Positions 1 through 6,359 are shown, counted from the first letter of the stretch. The stretch: 7,912 bases of DNA from Oceanicaulis sp. (GCA_007571185.1 RKRX01000059.1:1-7912); one strand, 5' to 3'. A program made the numbers and translations. Notes: generated by a model not told the origin, from the sequence alone.

Positions 1-143
1 CGGTTTGAATGACCGCTGCGCAGGCGCTTGAGGGTCGTGGGCTTGTTGCCGAACGCTTCGAGAAACGCATAAGCAAACTCTTCAGCGTCAAACGGCGCCT
101 CGGCAAGCGCGGAAAGAGCCTGTTCAATCTCAACAGCGTTCAT
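1..143 (-). CDS. MmeI-like (type IIL) DNA methyltransferase/restriction enzyme, N-terminal fragment
   Basis: The 47 visible codons begin MNAVEIEQALSALAEAPFD and continue through a FLEAFGNKPTTLKRLRSG-type segment. From memory this matches the start of MmeI-family proteins, large single-chain enzymes that join a nuclease domain, an N6-adenine methyltransferase and target recognition, and act in restriction-modification or related phage defence. Only the N-terminal cap is present, so neither the nuclease nor the methyltransferase motifs can be seen and an intact gene cannot be claimed. The ATG at 143 has a strong Shine-Dalgarno (AGGAG, seven bases upstream). Its first bases overlap, in an ATGA arrangement, the TGA of the second frame of the decayed nucleotidyltransferase fragment upstream. 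The gene runs off the left edge. The family call rests on remembered N-terminal similarity only. Confidence 0.72.
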   Translation of the reverse strand, partial: MNAVEIEQALSALAEAPFDAEEFAYAFLEAFGNKPTTLKRLRSGHSN

Positions 144-480
144 TGACTTCTCCTGTTCAGGCTCTTCAAAATATCCAAAAATAACATGTCAAGCACATTG
201 TCGGGCGGGATGGACGTTCCATGATCAATATCGCCCGTGCGCCCGGCAAACGTACGCCAGGCAGACCAGCATAGATTTGATATGCGCGTGTTCCAACCAG
301 AACGCGGCGCCACCGGAAGACCGCGGCGGACGCCAACGCTTCAATGACGGCGCCGGTCAGCGTATCGGGTTCAGGCACGCCCGCAGCACCCTCCCCGTTG
401 TCGTGCCGGCATTTTGTATTTTCGCGTCCGGCCTTGGTTTGAGGCGGCGGGATTTCCGGGTTCTGCCCGGTCTCTGACAC
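140..480 (-). pseudogene. Decayed GSU2403-type nucleotidyltransferase-fold gene remnant
   Basis: The frame opening at a GTG (480) reads through PEPDTLTGAVIEAL, then VFRWRRVLVGTRAYQIYAG and GVRLPGA. This resembles the conserved start of the nucleotidyltransferase fold in GSU2403-family proteins, usually about 300 residues long. Directly after LPGA, near 240, this frame loses similarity and stops at 166. A second frame takes up exactly there with RTGDIDHG, which fits the family's TGDxD metal-binding strand, and it runs to a TGA at 142-140. The best reading is one frameshift plus loss of most of the C-terminal half. The GTG has no convincing ribosome binding site and the first 30 residues resemble nothing I know. 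Alternatives are a sequencing error within an already truncated gene, or a chance open frame. The family match is from memory. Confidence 0.55.
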
Positions 481-560
481 TGTCAGGCGTGCAGGAGGGG
501 GGCTGGACCGGCGCCAGGCCCGAAAATAGATAGGGTGGGACAGGACTTGAACACCCTGTC
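481..560. other. Non-coding stretch left of the repeat array, with a small dyad
   Basis: No credible gene lies between the nucleotidyltransferase remnant and the repeat array. Immediately before the first repeat is a 6-bp inverted repeat, GACAGG (539-544) and CCTGTC (555-560), around a 10-nt loop. No T-run follows on either strand, so an intrinsic terminator is unlikely. It could be a protein-binding site or a boundary of the array. Confidence 0.4.
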
Positions 561-736
561 ATTCCGAATCTGCGGGAGCTTCATTCCGAATCTGCCGAAG
601 GTGTATTCCGAATCTGCGGGGGTTCTATTCCGAATCTGCCGAAGGTATATTCCGAATCTGCGGGAGTTCCATTCCGAATCTGCGGAAGGTATATTCCGAA
701 TCTGCGGGGGCTTCATTCCGAATCTGCCGACACAGG
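561..736. repeat. Tandem array of eight 22-bp direct repeats with alternating spacers
   Basis: Copies start at 561, 583, 605, 627, 649, 671, 693 and 715, all exactly 22 bp apart. Each opens with the invariant 13-nt core ATTCCGAATCTGC. The remaining 9 nt fall into two alternating classes. Odd copies have GGGRG followed by a pyrimidine-rich end, and even copies have SGAAGGTRT. The true unit is therefore a 44-bp dimer repeated four times. The last copy keeps the core and then diverges (CGACACAGG). Spacing of about two helical turns places every core on nearly the same face of the DNA, as in iterons or arrays of regulator sites. The array ends 22 bp before the ATG of the DUF4143 ATPase. It is not CRISPR-like, since the spacers are short and repetitive. 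Function is unknown. Confidence 0.95.
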
Positions 737-758
737 GTTCCTGATTGACCAAAGTTCC

Positions 759-2012
759 ATGCCGAAAACGCCGATGCCTTCCGCCACAATCCAGAGACAT
801 GCCGAAGCGCGTATCCGCGCCGCCCTGGAGGACACCCGAATTGTGGCGATCGTCGGTCCGAGACAGTCAGGCAAGACGACACTCGCCCGCAAAATCGCCG
901 ATGATGAGGCGATGAATCTCATCACCCTTGATGACGCCCAATCCCGTCAATTCGCCAACAACGATCCAGACGGTTTCATGCGCAATCTCGACAGGGCTGT
1001 CATTGACGAGATTCAACGGGCGCCTCGTCTTGTCCTCGCGCTTAAAAAATCGGTGGATGAGGATACCCGTCCGGGGCGGTTCCTGATTACGGGTTCGGCC
1101 GATCTCTTCAAGGGCATGATCGCGCCGGACTCGCTGGCGGGGCGCATCGAGACCCTTGAGTTGCTTCCTTTCAGCCAGGCTGAGATCGAACGGCTGGCGC
1201 CCTCCAGGTTTCTCGACCACGCCTTCAAAGGCGACTTCCCGGCGCTTGAAAAAACCGGGCCGACTGAGAACCTGATCGCCCGCGTTGTTGCGGGCGGTTA
1301 CCCCGAAATACGGGCGCGGGCGAACACTGTTCGTCGTCAGAACTGGTTGACGGCCTATGCCCGGGCGCTGACGAGGCACGATGTTACCGAGATCGCGGAC
1401 GTATTGAAAACAGACGGGCTGTCCCGAATGCTTGACCATGCCGCCCTCGCCTCTGGCCAGACGGTCAATCTGTCGGCGCTGGCGCGCCCGCTTGGCGTCG
1501 ATGGCAAGACGGTCAATCGCTGGCTGACCCTGCTTGAACAGATGTTTGTGATCCGGCGGGTGCGGGCCTGGCATCGCAATGACCTGAAACGTCGGACCAA
1601 AACGCCCAAGCTGCACTTTATTGATAGCGGTCTGCTGGCCTCACTTCGACGTGTCAGCGAAAACGATATCAGGACAGACCGTTCAAAGCTCGGCCCGTTG
1701 CTTGAAGGCTTTGTCTTTTCGGAACTCTCAAAACTCATCGGACAAAGCGATGGTTCGGTCTCGATCAGTCATTTTCGCAATCGCGACAAGGTTGAGGTCG
1801 ATTTCGTGCTGGAGCAAGTCGGAAGAATCGTTGGCGTTGAAGTCAAGGCCGCCGCCGGCTTGAAACCGGACGATTTCCACGGGTTGAAACGCCTGAAGGA
1901 AGCTGCGGGCACAGCCTTCGCATGCGGCGTCATTCTCCACGATGGCGAGCGCATCCAACGCGCTGGCGACGGGTTTTTCGCCATGCCGATCAGCAGCCTC
2001 TGGACGCATTGA
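759..2012 (+). CDS. AAA_14/DUF4143 family ATPase (COG1373)
   Basis: This 417-residue protein has the full architecture of the COG1373 family. The N-terminal P-loop ATPase carries Walker A GPRQSGKTT (residues 33-41), Walker B AVIDEIQR with D83-E84, and an LITGSA strand (109-114) typical of sensor 1. The C-terminal DUF4143 region includes a helix-turn-helix-like stretch around LSALARPLGVDGKTVNRWL. It ends in a PD-(D/E)XK-like core with E346, D348 and E361-V-K363. The nuclease-like fold is known for the family, but nuclease activity is generally unproven. Length is normal and no key residue is missing. The ATG at 759 is adopted, and an ATG at 774 would also keep the usual IQRH start. Neither has a good ribosome binding site. 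The gene stands alone between the repeat array and tRNA-Phe. Such ATPases are common in accessory DNA and their biological role is unclear. Confidence 0.9.
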   Translation: MPKTPMPSATIQRHAEARIRAALEDTRIVAIVGPRQSGKTTLARKIADDEAMNLITLDDAQSRQFANNDPDGFMRNLDRAVIDEIQRAPRLVLALKKSVDEDTRPGRFLITGSADLFKGMIAPDSLAGRIETLELLPFSQAEIERLAPSRFLDHAFKGDFPALEKTGPTENLIARVVAGGYPEIRARANTVRRQNWLTAYARALTRHDVTEIADVLKTDGLSRMLDHAALASGQTVNLSALARPLGVDGKTVNRWLTLLEQMFVIRRVRAWHRNDLKRRTKTPKLHFIDSGLLASLRRVSENDIRTDRSKLGPLLEGFVFSELSKLIGQSDGSVSISHFRNRDKVEVDFVLEQVGRIVGVEVKAAAGLKPDDFHGLKRLKEAAGTAFACGVILHDGERIQRAGDGFFAMPISSLWTH

Positions 2013-2092
2013 GGGTCGGTTTCAGGGTCACTTTATGCGGACCTGACAGCCCGTGCTGCGTCATCCGGGGAACGGCGCTTTTGATTCTTGGA

Positions 2093-2125
2093 AAATCCGT
2101 TCAATTCCAGCATTGTACCGGATTT
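2093..2125. repeat. Interrupted inverted repeat downstream of tRNA-Phe, possible terminator
   Basis: AAATCCG (2093-2099) pairs with CGGATTT (2119-2125). Inside it, CAAT (2102-2105) pairs with ATTG (2112-2115). On the minus strand, the direction of tRNA-Phe transcription, the stem is followed only by a TTTTCC-like tract, so it would be a weak intrinsic terminator at best. It lies 14 bp beyond the CCA end of the tRNA and between it and the convergent ATPase gene, so it could serve either transcript or be a recombination-related site. Apart from this and an imperfect dyad near 2023-2046, nothing else is recognisable in the 126-bp gap. Confidence 0.35.
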
Positions 2126-2138
2126 ATGGGCTTGAAAA

Positions 2139-2214
<76 letters not shown>

Positions 2215-2257
2215 GCGGCGCCAGAGCGCCTGCAAGCGCATCACGCTGAGGCGCCGG

Positions 2258-2286
2258 TTTATAGGCAAGCGCGCCTGGTCTGTCCA
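2258..2286 (-). promoter_or_regulatory. Promoter of tRNA-Phe
   Basis: On the minus strand TGGACA (-35, 2286-2281) is separated by exactly 17 bp from TATAAA (-10, 2263-2258). The -10 ends 43 nt before the mature tRNA, leaving a leader of about 35-40 nt. This is a near-consensus housekeeping promoter and suggests tRNA-Phe is transcribed independently of the infA-yacG operon. Confidence 0.7.
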
Positions 2287-2299
2287 TGCCTTGCAATCA

Positions 2300-2330
2300 G
2301 CCCGATGCAGCGCGGGCACGGTTTATCGGG
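2300..2330 (-). other. Second dyad between yacG and tRNA-Phe
   Basis: CCCGAT (2301-2306) and ATCGGG (2325-2330) form an inverted repeat. An alternative, competing stem is GCCCG (2300-2304) with a CGGGC a few bases on. It lies downstream of the yacG hairpin and upstream of the tRNA-Phe -35. No T-run follows. It may support the 3' end of the operon mRNA, or it may be incidental in GC-rich DNA. Confidence 0.25.
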
Positions 2331-2343
2331 TCGGCATTTCGTC

Positions 2344-2361
2344 CCCGCCGCTGTCGGCGGG
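2344..2361 (-). terminator. GC hairpin immediately after yacG
   Basis: A perfect 7-bp stem CCCGCCG/CGGCGGG with a 4-nt loop starts at the base directly after the yacG TAG stop (2364-2362). On the minus strand it is followed by GACGAAATG rather than a T-run, so it is not a textbook intrinsic terminator. It more likely marks the operon's 3' end as an mRNA-stabilising or Rho-assisted structure. Confidence 0.45.
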
Positions 2362-2556
2362 CTATCGGTCTGCATCCGTCTCCCCGCGCGTCCCGCGCGG
2401 CAGAGCTTCAGGCGGCGCCGGTTCACCGGGCGCGAGATAAGCGCCGGAGAACCAGCGCCCCAGATCAGCATCCGCGCACCGCCGCGAACAGAAGGGCCGG
2501 TATCGGGACTCGATCGGCTTGTTGCAAATCGGACAACCGGAGCTGGACTTGCTCAT
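2362..2556 (-). CDS. yacG: DNA gyrase inhibitor / zinc-binding protein YacG
   Basis: This 64-residue protein has the YacG zinc knuckle C8-x2-C11-x11-C23-x3-C27, followed by the family's ADxDLGRWxxGxY segment (ADADLGRWFSGAY). In E. coli, YacG binds zinc and inhibits DNA gyrase by contacting GyrB. That role is family knowledge and is not shown here. The C-terminal tail is rich in proline, acidic and basic residues and looks unstructured, as is usual. Its ATG overlaps the TGA of the upstream RNase gene (ATGA), so translation is probably coupled. It is the last gene of the infA-maf-RNase E/G-yacG unit and is followed at once by a GC hairpin. Confidence 0.93.
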   Translation of the reverse strand: MSKSSSGCPICNKPIESRYRPFCSRRCADADLGRWFSGAYLAPGEPAPPEALPRGTRGETDADR

Positions 2557-3617
2557 GCGGGACGGACCTCAAAACTGTGGGCGGGGCGAGAGTCATCAAA
2601 CATCAGTGTGAACCGGTCGCCTAACCGCGCCTTCATCGCCTTGCTCCAACCGATGGGATCGCGCGCCAACCAGGCGTGAATCGCCTTGCCTGTCCTGAGC
2701 TGGAGGCGGGCGGACCGGTCGGCGCGGCCTTCAGCCTCCAGATGGCGCAACGCCGTCAACGCCAGGGTTTCCACCGTCTCGACGCCAAAGCGCTCCCAGC
2801 AGATTTCGTGCAGGGCGCGGCCCAGCCGCTGGCGCGCCAGCTCAACCACGGCAAAGCGTGAGGCCGGCGCCACATCCACTTTGGCGGGATCCTGTCTGAA
2901 AGCCGCTTTCAAGGTCTGGTCCAGCTGGTTCTGATCAGACCTTTTCCTTAGCGGCAGAAAATCAATGGCCACAACGCCGCCCAGTCCTCGCAGGCGGATC
3001 TGGCGCGCCGCCTCACGTGCGGCGGCCTTGTTCAAATCCAGCGCCATTTTCCCGGCCCCGCCCGGGGACGGGCGTCCGGCCGAATCCACATCAATCACCG
3101 TCATGGCGGTCACAGGTTCGATGATCAGACGTCCCCCGCCCGCAATCGGGGCCCTGGAGTCCAGCGCGTCTTCAAACAGGGCGTCCAGATCAATACCAAC
3201 ATCCCCGGGTGCGCATACCGGCGCTTTATACATTATCGACAGACGCTTGGCGATGGGCGGCGCAGAGACGATCACATCGGGAGCCTCACCGGGCTTCACC
3301 TCATATAGGCTCAGCGTCGGGCCTTTTTTCTGAAACGCTTCGCGGGCGATCTGCACGCCGATGGCGGCGCCTTCGTGCAATCGCTGTGGACGGCCCGTTG
3401 CGCCGAAAGGCAGAAAAGCCGTCGGTCCCCGGCCAATGTCACAGAACGCGCCGTTGGCGGAACCGTCAATTCCGGTCACCCGGGCGCGATAGACCTCGCC
3501 GCGCACCGCGTGCCGGCCTCGATCGGACCAACGCTCAAGGTGTAACTCAACAGCGCGCTCGCCTTCAATCACAGCGGCGCGGGTTTCTCCCACATGCCCG
3601 GTGGTAACGATTCTCAA
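2553..3617 (-). CDS. Short ribonuclease E/G family protein without zinc-link
   Basis: This 354-residue protein has an S1-like RNA-binding segment at about residues 38-105 (VYRARVTGIDGSANGAFCDIG, then TAFLPFG). The catalytic Rne/Rng core follows, with VIDVDS (D176) and AIDFL (D219) matching the two Mg-binding aspartates of E. coli RNase E (D303, D346). Family enzymes cut single-stranded RNA in rRNA processing and mRNA decay. Here the CPxCxGxG zinc-link that joins subunits in RNase E and RNase G is absent. The only cysteines are at about 59, 135 and 273, and the equivalent place reads EICWERFGVET. The long C-terminal degradosome scaffold is also missing. The start is TTG, overlapping the maf stop as TTGA, and no other start lies near. 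A full-length rne probably exists elsewhere in the genome, so this would be the second, short paralogue found beside maf in alphaproteobacteria. Confidence 0.88.
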   Translation of the reverse strand: MRIVTTGHVGETRAAVIEGERAVELHLERWSDRGRHAVRGEVYRARVTGIDGSANGAFCDIGRGPTAFLPFGATGRPQRLHEGAAIGVQIAREAFQKKGPTLSLYEVKPGEAPDVIVSAPPIAKRLSIMYKAPVCAPGDVGIDLDALFEDALDSRAPIAGGGRLIIEPVTAMTVIDVDSAGRPSPGGAGKMALDLNKAAAREAARQIRLRGLGGVVAIDFLPLRKRSDQNQLDQTLKAAFRQDPAKVDVAPASRFAVVELARQRLGRALHEICWERFGVETVETLALTALRHLEAEGRADRSARLQLRTGKAIHAWLARDPIGWSKAMKARLGDRFTLMFDDSRPAHSFEVRPA

Positions 3618-4204
3618 AACACATATCCCAGTCCGACCAGCATTTGTCGGGCTTCATAGACGGGCAGCCCCATCACTGCGGTATAAGAGCCGATCAGTTT
3701 GATCACATAGGCGCCTGCACGCCCCTGGATGCCGTACCCCCCCGCCTTGCCCTTCCATTCGCCACTGTCGAGATAGGCGGTGATTTCAGGTTCGCTGAGG
3801 CGCTTGAAGGCGATCCGGGTCTCTGCAACCCGGCTGGCCCGCCGCCCGTCAGGGGCGCACACCGCCACCCCGGTATGGATCCGGTGGTTGCGCCCGCCAA
3901 GCTGTCGCAGACAGGCTTCAGCGGTGTCGCGATCTTCCGCCCTGGGCAGGATGCGGCGCCCGATGCTCACCACCGTGTCGCTGGCCAGCACATAACTGTC
4001 CCGATGATGAACGGTGGCAAGCTTGTCTTCGGCCAGGCGCAAGGCAAGCGCCCGCGGCGTTTCTCCCGGGCGCACGGCCTCATCAATGTCGGGCGGGGCG
4101 ATCACATCGGGCGCAGCGCCGATACCGGCAAGCAGCTCGCGCCGACGCGGCGAAGCGCTCGCCAGCACCAGGGGTGCACGCCTGATCTCGCCGGAACCGG
4201 GCAA
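3614..4204 (-). CDS. maf: Maf family nucleoside triphosphate pyrophosphatase
   Basis: This 196-residue Maf/YhdE/YceF-type protein hydrolyses non-canonical or surplus nucleoside triphosphates to the monophosphate and pyrophosphate, which makes it a house-cleaning enzyme. Visible motifs are LASASPRRREL (14-24), the acidic/basic cluster through K61, LASDTVV with D76, and KGKAGGYGIQGRAG (151-164) with Q160, all expected in active members. Whether it prefers dTTP/UTP or m7GTP cannot be decided by eye. The chosen start is a TTG one base after the infA stop. The next candidate, a GTG at residue 13, would shorten the N-terminus to just before the SASPRR loop. Neither has a clear Shine-Dalgarno, which suits coupling to infA. 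The stop overlaps the TTG of the downstream RNase gene. Confidence 0.94.
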   Translation of the reverse strand: MPGSGEIRRAPLVLASASPRRRELLAGIGAAPDVIAPPDIDEAVRPGETPRALALRLAEDKLATVHHRDSYVLASDTVVSIGRRILPRAEDRDTAEACLRQLGGRNHRIHTGVAVCAPDGRRASRVAETRIAFKRLSEPEITAYLDSGEWKGKAGGYGIQGRAGAYVIKLIGSYTAVMGLPVYEARQMLVGLGYVF

Positions 4205-4205
4205 T

Positions 4206-4427
4206 TTACTTGAAACGGTAGATGATGCGCCCTTTGGTCAGGTCATAAGGCGTCATCTCGACCAGCACCTCGTCGCCGGCCAGAACGCGGATGCGATTCT
4301 TGCGCATTTTGCCAGCGGTGTGGGCGATGATTTTGTGGCCGTTTGTGAGTAGTTTGACCTTGAAGGTCGCGTTCGGCAACAGTTCCAGAACTTCGCCTTT
4401 CTGCTCAATCAGCTCTTCCTTTGCCAT
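4206..4427 (-). CDS. infA: Translation initiation factor IF-1
   Basis: This 73-residue S1/OB-fold protein starts [19 protein letters not shown] and ends [13 protein letters not shown], which is diagnostic of IF-1. IF-1 binds the 30S A site and helps IF-2 and IF-3 in start selection. An in-frame ATG at 4445 would add six residues (MIKRSR), but the start at 4427 is preferred. It gives the universal MAKE N-terminus and has AAGAGGAG just upstream. The segment [13 protein letters not shown] is one residue longer than the usual VKLENGHEIIAH, a small insertion in the loop between strands. This is the first gene of the operon with maf, the RNase gene and yacG. A promoter lies about 100 nt upstream. 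Confidence 0.97.
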   Translation of the reverse strand: MAKEELIEQKGEVLELLPNATFKVKLLTNGHKIIAHTAGKMRKNRIRVLAGDEVLVEMTPYDLTKGRIIYRFK

Positions 4428-4529
4428 GCGGCTCCTCTTGATCAATGGCGCAACAGCAGACGCCCGAACATTCTCTGTGCGGGTTTACAGCACGCTCTGT
4501 CGCGGCGATACGCCGGGACAATCCCCCGC

Positions 4530-4558
4530 TGTATAGGCGCTTTGCCCGCGTCCGTCGA
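4530..4558 (-). promoter_or_regulatory. Promoter of the infA-maf-RNase-yacG operon
   Basis: On the minus strand TCGACG (-35, 4558-4553) and TATACA (-10, 4535-4530) are 17 bp apart. The -35 is one base from TTGACG. Transcription would start near 4523, giving a 5' leader of about 95 nt before infA. The surrounding 4428-4631 gap contains no credible gene. A 76-codon minus frame across it resembles nothing and overlaps both infA and the promoter. Confidence 0.6.
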
Positions 4559-4631
4559 GCGTGCTTGTAAGCTCTGATCTGCTCGAAGGCGGAAATGTGC
4601 GTTCGACGGTATTGTGCACCGACCTTGCGCT

Positions 4632-5084
4632 TCAAGAGTCGGATGTTTCGGACGTGTCATGTTCAGGCCGCCCCGCCGCCCGCCAGGGTTGGGACGTATC
4701 GGCCAGAACCATATCCATGCACTCCACCTCAAGACGCAGCTCACCACCGCCGGAAAAGGTGAACACCAGCATCCCGCCCGGCGCTTCGCCCGGCTCAAAC
4801 GCCATGGACAAAAGGCTCACCACCGCGTCCTCGGCGTTTTGTTTCAGACGCTTGGTCCGGGCGGTCAGGACACCGCCTATCTGCAAGGCGGCTCGGACAC
4901 GTTCGCCGCGCCCGCGCCCGGGGGCCTCCCAGCGATAGCGGTTCAGCGCCAAGGTGAACCGACGCGCCCCGGATTCATAGAGGAAATCGCCCAGCAACCC
5001 CACCGCATCCTGCAATGCAGCCGAGAGAACCTCAAGGTCTTCGGGGCTTTGCGCCAGAAGCCGCAAGGGTTTGAAACCGGCCAT
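4632..5084 (-). CDS. DUF2948 family protein
   Basis: This 150-residue protein has the hallmarks of the alphaproteobacterial DUF2948 family. These are LRLLAQSPEDLEVLSAALQD near the N-terminus, RRFTLALNRYRWE (41-53), an ERVRAAL segment, VVSLLSMAFEPGEAPGG, and the LRLEVECMDMVLADTSQPW strand with a final GRPEHD. The function is unknown. No signal peptide, membrane segment or metal motif is evident, so it is probably cytoplasmic. Its ATG follows the murA stop with no gap (TAAATG) and uses a GGAG inside the murA end, so it is surely co-translated with murA. In many relatives hisD follows it, but here 204 bp of non-coding DNA leads straight to infA. Confidence 0.88.
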   Translation of the reverse strand: MAGFKPLRLLAQSPEDLEVLSAALQDAVGLLGDFLYESGARRFTLALNRYRWEAPGRGRGERVRAALQIGGVLTARTKRLKQNAEDAVVSLLSMAFEPGEAPGGMLVFTFSGGGELRLEVECMDMVLADTSQPWRAAGRPEHDTSETSDS

Positions 5085-6359
5085 TTAACCTTCTCCCGTT
5101 TCGCTGGCCCGGCGCACATCGGCGCCGCAGGCGGACAGCTTGTCTTCGAGACGTTCAAAGCCCCGGTCCAGATGGTAGACCCGGCTGACCACGGTCTCAC
5201 CTTCCGCCGCCAGACCCGCAATGACAAGACTGACCGAAGCGCGTAGATCCGTCGCCATCACCTGCGCGCCCTTCAACGCACAAGGGCCGCGCACCACCGC
5301 CTCATTGCCGCGCACATCAATGCGCGCACCCAGACGCGACAGCTCAGGAGCGTGCATAAAACGGTTCTCAAAAATCGTCTCACGAATGACCGAAACCCCG
5401 TCCGCCAGACTCATCAACGCCATGAACTGCGCCTGTAGATCGCTGGGAAAACCGGGGAAAGGCGCGGTCTGCATATCTACCGCTTGCAGCACCCCGGTCC
5501 GGCGCACCAGGACACCCCCGGGCTCCAGGGTGATTTCAACACCCGCCTTGCGCAACAGATCCCACAACGCGCTATTATGGTCAGTGATCACATTCTTGAG
5601 CCGAACCTCGCCGCCCGCCGCGGCCGCCGCCATAGCGTAAGCGCCCGTCTCAATTCGGTCCGGCGTCACGGTCCATTCGGCGCCATGCAGCGTGTCCACG
5701 CCCTGAATACGAATGGTCGCAGTTCCCGCTCCTTCCACCCGGGCGCCCATAGCGTTCAGACATTCCGCTATATCTGTCATCTCAGGTTCGCGGGCGCAGT
5801 TCTCCAGCACCGTCTCCCCTCTGGCGAGACTCGCGGCGAGCATGGCATGTTCGGTGGCGCCCACCGAGACCATGGGGAAGACAATACGCGCGCCGCGCAA
5901 TCCGCCTTGCGGGGCGCGCGCATTGACATAACCTTCAGACAGCTCAATCGCAGCGCCCAGCGCCTCCATGGCCGACAGGTGCAGGTTCACCGGTCGGGAG
6001 CCAATGGCGCACCCCCCCGGCAGAGACACCCTTGCATGACCCTCACGCGCCAGAAGCGGACCTAGCACATTAAAGCTCGCCCGCATTTTGCGCACCAGAT
6101 CATAAGGAGCGAACGTATCCTTGATTCGGGCGGCCTGCAGGAAAAGCCGGGCGTCAGCCCGTTCCTCCACCTTCACCCCCAGCCAGGTCAGAAGATGGCC
6201 CAGAAAGCGCGTGTCGGCCAATCGCGGCATCCGCGACAGCTTCAGCGGTTGATCGGTCAACAGAGCCGCCGCCATCAGCTTCAGAGCCGAATTCTTGGCC
6301 CCGGAAATCCTGATCTCGCCAGAAAGGCGCTGACCGCCGCGAATGATAATCGTGTCCAT
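5085..6359 (-). CDS. murA: UDP-N-acetylglucosamine 1-carboxyvinyltransferase
   Basis: MurA transfers enolpyruvate from PEP to UDP-GlcNAc, the first committed step of peptidoglycan synthesis, in the cytoplasm. The 424 residues are full length. K22-N23 lie in [10 protein letters not shown]. The mobile catalytic loop reads [12 protein letters not shown] with C117, the Cys that fosfomycin alkylates in sensitive enzymes (C115 in E. coli). FPSDLQAQF holds D307, equivalent to E. coli D305. All catalytic residues are therefore present, and the Cys rather than Asp form predicts the fosfomycin-sensitive type. The ATG at 6359 has a G-rich GGGGGTG just upstream as its ribosome binding site. The gene is followed without a gap by DUF2948, and 71 bp upstream is a small basic protein gene in the same direction. 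Confidence 0.97.
   Translation of the reverse strand: MDTIIIRGGQRLSGEIRISGAKNSALKLMAAALLTDQPLKLSRMPRLADTRFLGHLLTWLGVKVEERADARLFLQAARIKDTFAPYDLVRKMRASFNVLGPLLAREGHARVSLPGGCAIGSRPVNLHLSAMEALGAAIELSEGYVNARAPQGGLRGARIVFPMVSVGATEHAMLAASLARGETVLENCAREPEMTDIAECLNAMGARVEGAGTATIRIQGVDTLHGAEWTVTPDRIETGAYAMAAAAAGGEVRLKNVITDHNSALWDLLRKAGVEITLEPGGVLVRRTGVLQAVDMQTAPFPGFPSDLQAQFMALMSLADGVSVIRETIFENRFMHAPELSRLGARIDVRGNEAVVRGPCALKGAQVMATDLRASVSLVIAGLAAEGETVVSRVYHLDRGFERLEDKLSACGADVRRASETGEG

Noticed and set aside
561..736. CRISPR array
   Set aside because: The period is 22 bp with 9-nt spacers that themselves repeat in two classes. There are no unique spacers and no cas genes.
561..736. Plasmid replication origin with iterons
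   Set aside because: The 22-bp period is typical of iterons, but there is no rep gene, no DnaA box and no AT-rich unwinding region, and the setting is chromosomal.
483..882. Open frames on both strands through the repeat array (535-744 plus, 483-800 and 625-882 minus)
   Set aside because: The repeat core contains no stop in most frames, so frames stay open by composition. The peptides are simple 22-residue periodic repeats with no ribosome binding site.
867..1616. 249-codon minus frame inside the ATPase gene
   Set aside because: It is antisense to a clear AAA/DUF4143 gene and its product has no recognisable features, so it is a shadow frame of GC-rich coding DNA.
4428..4445. Six-residue N-terminal extension of IF-1 (MIKRSR)
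   Set aside because: The Shine-Dalgarno AAGAGGAG lies inside the extension, and the family begins at MAKEELIE.
4405..4635. 76-codon minus frame upstream of infA
   Set aside because: It overlaps the infA start and its promoter, starts inside the DUF2948 end and resembles no family. The low-molecular-weight phosphatase expected here in relatives is not in any frame.
5221..6065. Long plus frames opposite murA
   Set aside because: They are antisense to an intact, highly conserved murA and lack their own start signals.
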